Part shown: positions 1 through 5,575 of the stretch, in pieces | How the letters are laid out: each line of letters begins with the position of its first letter | How positions within the stretch are numbered: the first letter of the stretch is position 1 | NCBI GenBank assembly: GCA_022565655.1 | Contig: JAIUMG010000115.1 | Span: 1-9,676 of the forward strand | Origin: Alkalimonas sp. | GTDB lineage: Bacteria > Pseudomonadota > Gammaproteobacteria > Enterobacterales > Alteromonadaceae | Length of the DNA stretch: 9,676 nucleotides | Reading direction: 5' to 3' | The notes under the pieces: model-generated | What the model saw: only the letters and a program-made list of their open reading frames with translations | Database searches by the model: none | What the model was told of the DNA's origin: nothing | Position numbers and translations under genes: made by a program

Positions 1-522
1 AATGGCCAGTTACTGCGGCTCAATGATACCCGCCGCTTTGGTGCTGTGCTATGGCAGGCGCGTGATGAGCAACACCCGCTGTTAAGCATGCTAGGGCCAG
101 AGCCGTTAACAGAACACTTTACCGCAGAGCATTTGTTTGAGCAGTGCCAGAAGCGAGGCAGTGCGATTAAATTGGTGCTGATGGATAATAAAGTTGTGGT
201 TGGCGTGGGTAATATTTATGCCAATGAAGCCTTGTTTAAAGCCGGCATTGCGCCACGTCGCCCAGCTAAAAGCCTCAGTCTGCAAGACTGCCAGCGTTTG
301 GCTGAACTGGTCAAGCAGACACTGGCTGCAGCTATCGAGCAGGGAGGTACCACCTTACGAGACTTTAGCCAGAGCGATGGCAAGCCGGGGTACTTTGCAC
401 AGGAGCTGCTGGTGTATGGCCGCGGCGGTCAACCTTGCTTGCAGTGTGGTACTGAACTGAGTGAGATCCGTCTGGGACAGCGCAGTACGGTGTTTTGTCC
501 GAGCTGTCAGCCCGAGCTTTAA
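1..522 (+). CDS. mutM: Formamidopyrimidine-DNA glycosylase, C-terminal 173 residues (5' end cut by window)
   Basis: This is the C-terminal two thirds of the bifunctional glycosylase/AP lyase that removes 8-oxoguanine and Fapy lesions in base excision repair. The open frame runs in from base 1, so the catalytic N-terminal Pro-Glu lies outside the window; about 95 residues are missing compared with the 269-residue E. coli protein. Visible family marks are LRLNDTRRFG at the left edge, GVGNIYANE (fragment residues 68-76, helix-two-turn-helix region), and a C-terminal zinc finger CxxC-x16-CxxC with cysteines at 146, 149, 166 and 169. The Arg in GQRSTVFCP before the last Cys pair matches the DNA-contacting finger arginine. 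Its TAA stop shares the tetranucleotide TTAA with the stop of the converging outer-membrane protein gene. It is intact where seen. Confidence 0.97.
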   Translation, partial: NGQLLRLNDTRRFGAVLWQARDEQHPLLSMLGPEPLTEHFTAEHLFEQCQKRGSAIKLVLMDNKVVVGVGNIYANEALFKAGIAPRRPAKSLSLQDCQRLAELVKQTLAAAIEQGGTTLRDFSQSDGKPGYFAQELLVYGRGGQPCLQCGTELSEIRLGQRSTVFCPSCQPEL

Positions 523-2141
523 AACTGCCGTTTAGCCATGGCTCTGAATTGCCAGCTATCGAGCCCATCTTCGCGACGCAGTGGTGTAGCAATATCCAGG
601 TGGATCATGGTGCCGCGGCTGGAGTACTTAGACAGCAAGCGAACACCCCCACCGGCACCAAATAAGATATCCTCACTGGCTTGCTCGGTCGACCAGGGGT
701 CGTCCCAGGCCCGGCCCACATCAACAAAACCTGCGAAGGCTACATCAAACAGCTTCAAAATAGACCAGGGCGTGTAATGGCGGTACTCGGCACTGGTCAG
801 CCACTGTTTTTCACCGCGCTGGTAGTACAGTGGGTAGGCCCGCAGGCCATTATCTCCGCCCAGCTGCCACAGTTCATCCCGATACAGGTTTCGGCCAATA
901 TCCAGTTGCAGGCGCCCCACCAGGCTGCTGCGATCAGTTAAGTGATGTATCAGCAACCAATGGCTGCTGAACTGATTGCGGCTGGCATGAGCGGATAGCT
1001 GTTGTTGCTGAATACTGTGTTCGGTTAGCAACCAGCCGCCTTCCCACAGTGTCCAGTTCTTCAGCAGCTCGGCTCGAAATTGCCAGCCATTCGCATCAGC
1101 GCCAAGCCAGTCGGAGAAGCGGGCGACATGCAGCACAAAGTTCCAACCAAAGTTAATGTCCTCGGTTCGGTTGAATTGATTGATTTGGTACAGCTTCTGA
1201 AAGTCAGCCTGGATCCATTGATACTCCAGCCAAAGCGCCGATAGATCGCGATTTTCAGGCAAACCTGAAATGGTGTCATTATTCGGTTCAAATTTAACAT
1301 CATTCAACCGGAACCCAGTGAGCAATCGTTGAGCACTCTGTTCGCTGGTGCGAAGATTAAAACCGATATAACTTTGCAGCCATTGCTGACGACGATTGTA
1401 GCGGTTGGACTCTTCACCGCGTTGATATTCCCGCAGTTCATCTTTGCCCTTGTTGAGTTCCAGCCCCATCGCCCATGGTGAGCTGAGCCGGTAAAAAGGG
1501 CGGTCCAGCGCGATGGCATAACTCTCGCCATCTGAGTTATCGGCGTACTGCAGTCGGCTACTCCAATAGCTACCAAACATATTGGGCGAGGCAAAGCTGA
1601 ATAAAAATCCGGTCCGCTCACTGTCCTTGGCGTAATCGAGCTGAATTTGGTTACCGCTTCCCAGCAGGTTATCTTCAGCGATGCCAAGCGAGTACTCGGT
1701 GGAGCCACCTTCGTGTTTAAAGTCGATTTTGGGCAATAGTGACCAATTATCAAAGCTACGTACCGTGACATCCACTTGTTGTGATTCAGCGCAATAGTGG
1801 CTGACATAGACATGAGCTTCACGCAGGTAGCCGCGACTACGCAGCAGGCGTTCTGTCTCGGCCAGCTCAGCATAATTCAGTAAAGTCCCCTCGGTAAACA
1901 GCAGATCCTGCTGCAATGTGTTTTCCCGAGTGATGGTGTGAGTTGAATTAGCAAATCGGTGCAACCAAAACGTACCTGGCTCGGATAAGTCAAACACATT
2001 GTTGGTTTCAAAAAGAATATGACGGATGGTCAGTGCCTGGCTGGTTTTGGGAGCATCGCCTTGCTCCAGTTGCTGACACTCCGCCATGACCCAGAAAGGG
2101 ATGCCGCAATGGATCGCAAGCAGCCAGGTTAGCCAGCGCAT
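519..2141 (-). CDS. Omp85-like outer-membrane beta-barrel protein with one POTRA-like domain (BamA/TamA/surface-antigen type)
   Basis: Predicted 540-residue outer-membrane protein. Start chosen at 2141 because AAGGAG lies 6 bases upstream and the product then opens with a signal peptide (MRWLTWLLAIHCGIPFWVMA, cleavage likely after Ala20); an in-frame ATG at 2168 would add nine polar residues before it and has no better site. Residues about 38-137 resemble a single POTRA domain ending in VDVTVRSFDNWSLLP. From about residue 140 onward alternating aromatic/polar strands suggest a 16-strand barrel, with a GGDNGLRAYP segment (428-437) at the place of the Omp85 loop-6 motif, a FVDVGRAWDD strand, and a terminal Phe. 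TamA has three POTRA domains and BamA five, so this is a shorter relative. It is the last gene of the DUF432-mscS operon, 36 bases after mscS. Function is not known: insertion or secretion factor, or a channel. Class is fairly secure, subfamily is not. Confidence 0.82.
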   Translation of the reverse strand: MRWLTWLLAIHCGIPFWVMAECQQLEQGDAPKTSQALTIRHILFETNNVFDLSEPGTFWLHRFANSTHTITRENTLQQDLLFTEGTLLNYAELAETERLLRSRGYLREAHVYVSHYCAESQQVDVTVRSFDNWSLLPKIDFKHEGGSTEYSLGIAEDNLLGSGNQIQLDYAKDSERTGFLFSFASPNMFGSYWSSRLQYADNSDGESYAIALDRPFYRLSSPWAMGLELNKGKDELREYQRGEESNRYNRRQQWLQSYIGFNLRTSEQSAQRLLTGFRLNDVKFEPNNDTISGLPENRDLSALWLEYQWIQADFQKLYQINQFNRTEDINFGWNFVLHVARFSDWLGADANGWQFRAELLKNWTLWEGGWLLTEHSIQQQQLSAHASRNQFSSHWLLIHHLTDRSSLVGRLQLDIGRNLYRDELWQLGGDNGLRAYPLYYQRGEKQWLTSAEYRHYTPWSILKLFDVAFAGFVDVGRAWDDPWSTEQASEDILFGAGGGVRLLSKYSSRGTMIHLDIATPLRREDGLDSWQFRAMAKRQF

Positions 2142-2147
2142 AAGCAA

Positions 2148-2153
2148 CTCCTT
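2148..2153 (-). promoter_or_regulatory. Ribosome-binding site deciding the start of the Omp85-like gene
   Basis: On the minus strand AAGGAG is followed by 6 bases and then ATG at 2141. This supports the start just before the signal peptide rather than the upstream in-frame ATG at 2168. Confidence 0.8.
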
Positions 2154-2177
2154 GCGCTGGCATGGCATGAAACCGGG

Positions 2178-3044
2178 CTAGTCTGGTTTGGCTGGGGTGG
2201 CATCATTGGTGTCAGTGTCTGCAATAATCCGTACCGGAAATGGTGCGCTGTCACTGCCAGCATACAGTGAGCGGTGAGGGAAGGGGATTTCAATTCCGGC
2301 AGCATCAAATGCATTTTTTACTTCTTCCTGCAGACTGTTACGAAGATCACGAAAGTTTTCCCGCTTGGTCCAGACTGAAAACTGGATATTCAGGCTGGAG
2401 TCTCCAAAGCCATTAAACAAAAACAGGGGCGCAGGTTCATCCAGACAGAGCGGATTGGCATCGGCCAATGTCATCAGCAACTCACGAACCTGCTTGATAT
2501 TTTCTTTATAGGCCACTCCTACCTGTAAATCAAAACGTCGGATAGGGAAACGGGTCAGATTGGTCATTTGTGTTTTAATCAGGCTCTCATTCGGAATGCG
2601 CACGAACAGGTTATCAAAGGTACGCAGCTTCACTGATAGTAGGTCTATGGAGAGCACTTCACCAGTGGTTTCGCCGACTTTAATGACATCGCCAAGCTGA
2701 AATGGCTTTTCGCCGATTAAAAATAAACCGCTGATCAGGTTGGATGCTGAGGTTTGAGAGGCAAAGCCAATAGCGACGGTCAACACACCTGCAGCCCCTA
2801 ACAAGACCCCCAGGCTAAAGCCAAGCTGCTTCAATACTGAGGCTAAAAACAAAGACAAGACCAGCCAATACACCAGGCGCTTTAGCAGTACCAGATGATG
2901 AGGAGACATGGTTTTACTGGCCAGCTTGACGGTCGCTCTGGCCAGTAAATGAGCGACCAGCAAGCCAGTGAACAACAACAATGCAGCTCGTAAGCCGGTG
3001 ACCACATGGTTTTGTTCTAGTAATACTATGATGCTTTCAAGCAT
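2178..3044 (-). CDS. Small-conductance mechanosensitive channel, MscS family
   Basis: 288-residue inner-membrane channel expected to open under membrane tension and release solutes during hypo-osmotic shock. Hydrophobic segments lie at about 15-38, 53-73 and 78-110. The third holds the glycine/alanine-rich pore helix (GAAGVLTVAIGFASQTSASN, 83-102), then LISGLFLIGEKPFQLGD, the usual entry to the beta domain. The cytoplasmic part follows (VRIPNESLIKT; VGVAYKENI) and ends with IPFPHRSLY (253-261), the standard MscS C-terminal signature. Length is that of a minimal MscS, like E. coli MscS (286). Start chosen at 3044 (GGAG 7 bases upstream). The ATG at 3050 leaves only one base after GGAG, and longer frames up to 3290 run deep into the upstream gene. 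It follows the DUF432-like gene by 13 bases, suggesting translational coupling. Confidence 0.95.
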   Translation of the reverse strand: MLESIIVLLEQNHVVTGLRAALLLFTGLLVAHLLARATVKLASKTMSPHHLVLLKRLVYWLVLSLFLASVLKQLGFSLGVLLGAAGVLTVAIGFASQTSASNLISGLFLIGEKPFQLGDVIKVGETTGEVLSIDLLSVKLRTFDNLFVRIPNESLIKTQMTNLTRFPIRRFDLQVGVAYKENIKQVRELLMTLADANPLCLDEPAPLFLFNGFGDSSLNIQFSVWTKRENFRDLRNSLQEEVKNAFDAAGIEIPFPHRSLYAGSDSAPFPVRIIADTDTNDATPAKPD

Positions 3045-3051
3045 AGTCATG

Positions 3052-3055
3052 CTCC
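3052..3055 (-). promoter_or_regulatory. Ribosome-binding site deciding the mscS start
   Basis: GGAG on the minus strand sits 7 bases before the ATG at 3044 and only 1 base before the alternative ATG at 3050, so initiation at 3044 is preferred. The site lies just 3 bases from the stop codon of the upstream gene (3058-3060), which fits coupled translation. Confidence 0.65.
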
Positions 3056-3057
3056 AG

Positions 3058-3876
3058 TTAATCGCTAAAAATGCCAGTAAAGGCACGAACCAAGGTATGA
3101 CTTTCTGGTCGCTGCCGTGCAGTAGTAACACGCTGGGCTGCTCGGATCCCTTCTGGCAGCTTACGCTCAATTTTAAGTTTTGCCAGCAGTTGATCGCTGT
3201 GATGCTCCAGGGTGACGGCTTCAGTCCAGAGGGTATGATCTTCACGAGCAAATACGGACAGCATCGGCACCGGTAAACTGATTTTGCCAATACTCAGCAT
3301 CTCGCCAGAGCGATTGGTGACTTTGAGTGGGGTGACCGCTCGGTGCGGCCGTAATGGTAGCTCAGCCAGATTATGACGGGCGTGTGTTTTTGCAGCATAA
3401 CAGAGTTCGCCAATTTGGGTTGATGGGCCAAACCAGGTATCAGAAAGTCGCAGCACGGGCAGTTCCAGCAGGGTTAAGTCATTGCCTAATATCAGACGAA
3501 TGCAGACTGGGGTACTGAGGTAAAAGCTAATGCTCTCACCCGGTGGAATAAACACGGGCTGCCTGGTTTTGACCACCACAGGACGGTCCATCAGGCAGGG
3601 CAGCAGCTGATACTGGCTGGGAGATTGCTTAAAAACGTAGCGACTGCTAGTGATTGACTCAGGCCAGCTGTCCAGCTGCTCTTGCAACACACGATGCAAC
3701 TCCTCCTGATCGGCATGGCGCTGATGACCGAGCAGCCATTCTCCTTGGTTGCGCTCGATATACAGCGATAGAGGCCCAATAGCCAAATGCCAGCACTGAT
3801 CTGTCAGCATAGTGCATGGCTGCCACCAGTTGGTGAGTGTTTGCGGTGCTAATGGGGCAAGCTCCGTTGGTTCCAT
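3058..3876 (-). CDS. DUF432-like soluble protein, first gene of the mscS operon
   Basis: 272-residue protein with no signal peptide and no membrane segment, so probably cytoplasmic. It is rich in short beta-prone stretches (PVVVKTRQPVFIPPGESISF; VCIRLILGNDLTLLELPVLRL; WFGPSTQIGELCYA). The middle part, in which a PPGES turn is followed by a strand pattern and a WFGP...G.LCY segment, is what I associate with the uncharacterised DUF432 family, known in archaea and some gammaproteobacteria and, as I recall, often next to MscS-type channels. That family call is from memory and was not searched. The start is firm: a near-perfect AAGGAGGT ends 6 bases before ATG. Being first in the operon and 13 bases before mscS, it may modulate or assemble with the channel's cytoplasmic domain; this is inference. 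Confidence 0.78.
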   Translation of the reverse strand: MEPTELAPLAPQTLTNWWQPCTMLTDQCWHLAIGPLSLYIERNQGEWLLGHQRHADQEELHRVLQEQLDSWPESITSSRYVFKQSPSQYQLLPCLMDRPVVVKTRQPVFIPPGESISFYLSTPVCIRLILGNDLTLLELPVLRLSDTWFGPSTQIGELCYAAKTHARHNLAELPLRPHRAVTPLKVTNRSGEMLSIGKISLPVPMLSVFAREDHTLWTEAVTLEHHSDQLLAKLKIERKLPEGIRAAQRVTTARQRPESHTLVRAFTGIFSD

Positions 3877-3882
3877 GCCTGT

Positions 3883-3890
3883 ACCTCCTT
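3883..3890 (-). promoter_or_regulatory. Strong ribosome-binding site of the DUF432-like gene, possibly folded in a hairpin
   Basis: AAGGAGGT on the minus strand, 6 bases before ATG 3876, is almost fully complementary to the 16S rRNA 3' end. In the transcript, TGCCTG (3924-3919) can pair with CAGGCA (3881-3876) and CCTT (3916-3913) with AAGG (3890-3887). That would put the site inside a stem, so access may be controlled. The pairing is seen; the control is inferred. Confidence 0.7.
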
Positions 3891-3960
3891 CGGTCTATAC
3901 CCTCATCTTAGCAAGGGGCAGGCAGAAAAAGAATAGCCAGCTCAGTCACTTCAATAAAGA

Positions 3961-3970
3961 TAGTATTGTA
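3961..3970. promoter_or_regulatory. Possible overlapping -10 elements of the divergent DUF432/mscS and mgtE promoters
   Basis: The 295-base space 3877-4171 must hold both divergent promoters. TATTGT (3964-3969, plus strand) would place a transcript start near 3975-3977, exactly where the mgtE leader helix begins. On the minus strand TACAAT (3970-3965) is a good -10 for the DUF432 operon. No convincing -35 is seen for either (TTTTAG at 17-base spacing on the minus strand is weak), so this is tentative. Confidence 0.3.
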
Positions 3971-3976
3971 CTCATC

Positions 3977-4171
3977 CGGGTTAGGCACTAAAATGAGGAG
4001 TATTACCTTATTCAATTTACGTGCGGAGCGCACTTCACCAATGGACGTACCCAGTTGCAGGCCTAGCCTGACGAAATCTCATAATCTTCATGATCTGAAC
4101 TTGGTAAGCTGATACTGCTGCTGGCAGTCCCCCTTACCGAGTCTGAAAAGAATAAGCTGTAAGGGGGCATC
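3977..4171 (+). promoter_or_regulatory. Structured mgtE 5' leader: candidate riboswitch with ribosome-site sequestration
   Basis: The leader contains three layers of pairing visible by eye. (1) CGGGTTAGGC (3977-3986) pairs with GCCTAGCCTG (4061-4070) over 10 positions including two G-U pairs, closing a domain that holds a perfect GTGCG-GAG-CGCAC hairpin (4021-4033). (2) ACTTGGTAAG (4099-4108) pairs with CTTACCGAGT (4133-4142), ten positions with one G-U, enclosing ACTGC/GCAGT (4114-4118 with 4124-4128). (3) CCCCCTTAC (4129-4137) pairs perfectly with GTAAGGGGG (4159-4167), which is the mgtE ribosome-binding site 4 bases before ATG. Structures 2 and 3 share 4133-4137 and exclude each other, as in translational riboswitches. 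Mg2+ is the obvious candidate signal, but the M-box hallmarks are absent. Pairing is seen; regulation is inferred. Confidence 0.6.
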
Positions 4172-5515
4172 ATGGAACTGCCGGTTCTCATTAATACCAC
4201 ACGCCTGGCGCTTGAGTCAGATTCGCTGTACGAGCTACGCGAGCAATTCGAAGACATTCACCCGGCTGACTTAGCCGCTGCTTTTACTGAGTTTGAGCCT
4301 CAGTCCATTTGGGACCTGCTGTCTGTTTTACCGCGAGCAGAGCAGGCAGAAGTATTTGGTTATCTGCCTCCTGAAACTCAGGTGACACTCGCTATCTCGA
4401 TCAGTCGTCGCAAACTATCGCCGATTATCCGGCAGATGTCGTCGGATGAGCGTGCCGACTTATTTAACCGTTTAACCGATGAACAGCAGGAAACCTTGCT
4501 GCCCGCACTGGCACAAGCCGAACGTGATGATCTGCTGATGTTGTCGTCTTACGATGAAGGCACCGCCGGGGCGATCATGACCTCGGATTATGCCTCGTTA
4601 TCGCCCGACTTAACGGTATTAGAAGCGTTGGCGGTGCTTCGCAAAGAAGCGCCGGATAAAGAAACCATTTACCAGTCGTATGTGGTGGATAAAGAACGCC
4701 GGTTGATAGGGGTTATTTCACTAAAAGAGCTGATCCTGGCACCGGTTTCGATGCAAATTCATGAGTTAATGACCCATGAGCCCATCTATGGCCAGGTCGA
4801 TATGCCGCAGGAAGAAATATCAGGCCTGATCGCCAAGTACGATTTATTAGCGCTGCCGGTGGTCAATCATGAGATGCAGTTGGTGGGTATTGTCACCTAC
4901 GATGATGCGATGGATGTGGCCGCAGAAGAGGCGACGGAAGATTTCCACAAAACAGCCACCATCGGTAAATTGGACAGCAGTGTTAAAGATGCGGCCATTA
5001 ACCTACTGTATAGAAAGCGTGTTGGCTGGCTGGTGCTGCTGGTGTTTGGTAACTTGTTTTCCGGTGCCGGTATTACTTATTACGAAGAAACCATTGCCAG
5101 CTATCTGGTGCTGCTGTTTTTCTTACCGCTGTTGATTGCCAGCAGTGGTAATGCTGGTGCACAGGCCGGTACCTTAATGGTGCGGGCACTGGCGACCGGT
5201 GATGTGGCCCTGAAAGACTGGGGTAAAATGTTAGGGCGGGAAATTATTATCTCTACCTTACTCGGAGTCACCATGGCGCTCTGTGTGGCAGCCATCGGCT
5301 GGTGGCGGGGGGGCTACGATATTGCTTTGGTGGTCGCCATTACCATGACGCTGGTGGTGATTGCCGGCAGCCTGTTGGGCATGTCACTGCCGTTCTTACT
5401 GAGCCGATTTAAAATGGATCCAGCCACGGCCAGCGGCCCGTTAATCACCTCGATAGCCGATGTGGCCGGGGTGATGATTTATTTCTCCATTGCGACCTGG
5501 TATCTCGGGTTGTAG
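4172..5515 (+). CDS. mgtE: Magnesium transporter MgtE
   Basis: 447-residue MgtE-family Mg2+ channel/transporter of the inner membrane. Order of domains: cytoplasmic helical N domain (about 1-128, with the repeated IHPADLAAAF and LPPE turns typical of MgtE), tandem CBS domains (about 135-255; IMTSDYASLSPDLTVLEAL then IHELMTHEPIYGQVD), a connecting helix (about 256-280), and five membrane helices to the C terminus. Signature stretches are PLLIASSGNAGAQAGTL (319-335) and DPATASGPLITSIADVAG (416-433); the acid in ITSIADVAG (D430) corresponds to the pore aspartate of Thermus MgtE. Known members close when the N and CBS domains bind Mg2+. Length is normal and there is no sign of damage. The start has AAGGGGG 4 bases upstream, and that site is also part of the leader hairpin. 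It is a single-gene unit, divergent from the mscS operon and convergent with the phosphodiesterase gene. Confidence 0.97.
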   Translation: MELPVLINTTRLALESDSLYELREQFEDIHPADLAAAFTEFEPQSIWDLLSVLPRAEQAEVFGYLPPETQVTLAISISRRKLSPIIRQMSSDERADLFNRLTDEQQETLLPALAQAERDDLLMLSSYDEGTAGAIMTSDYASLSPDLTVLEALAVLRKEAPDKETIYQSYVVDKERRLIGVISLKELILAPVSMQIHELMTHEPIYGQVDMPQEEISGLIAKYDLLALPVVNHEMQLVGIVTYDDAMDVAAEEATEDFHKTATIGKLDSSVKDAAINLLYRKRVGWLVLLVFGNLFSGAGITYYEETIASYLVLLFFLPLLIASSGNAGAQAGTLMVRALATGDVALKDWGKMLGREIIISTLLGVTMALCVAAIGWWRGGYDIALVVAITMTLVVIAGSLLGMSLPFLLSRFKMDPATASGPLITSIADVAGVMIYFSIATWYLGL

Positions 5516-5522
5516 CGAGCGT

Positions 5523-5548
5523 AAGAGCACATGCGTTGATGTGCTCTT
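5523..5548. terminator. Inverted repeat between convergent genes, possible bidirectional terminator
   Basis: AAGAGCACAT and ATGTGCTCTT form a perfect 10-bp stem with a 6-base loop (GCGTTG), starting 7 bases after the mgtE stop and 28 bases from the stop of the converging phosphodiesterase gene. There is only a short TT on the 3' side in either direction rather than a long U tract, so termination strength is uncertain. Confidence 0.5.
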
Positions 5549-5575
5549 GGCATACCCAGGTTTATATATATTGTA

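Noticed and set aside
1304..1873. Minus-strand frame of 189 codons inside the Omp85-like gene
   Set aside because: It is an out-of-frame shadow: composition is erratic, no motif is seen, and the main frame carries a clear signal peptide, POTRA region and barrel.
2142..2168. Nine-residue extension of the Omp85-like protein to an ATG at 2168
   Set aside because: It would put polar residues before the signal peptide, and the AAGGAG at 2148-2153 points to the ATG at 2141.
3045..3290. N-terminal extension of the mscS frame up to an ATG at 3290
   Set aside because: It would overlap the DUF432-like gene by more than 200 bases, has no ribosome-binding site and adds non-channel sequence; the start at 3044 has a well spaced GGAG and gives normal MscS length.
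3977..4171. mgtE leader as a standard M-box (ykoK) Mg2+ riboswitch
   Set aside because: A hairpin followed by CCAATGG recalls one M-box segment, but the GGTGAGGCTCCT block and the AGTGCTAAAGCTC block that define the class are missing. A covariance search would decide.
4063..4257. Minus-strand frame of 64 codons across the mgtE leader and start
   Set aside because: Serine-rich composition with no family resemblance, no ribosome-binding site noted, and it overlaps both mgtE and the conserved-looking leader structure.
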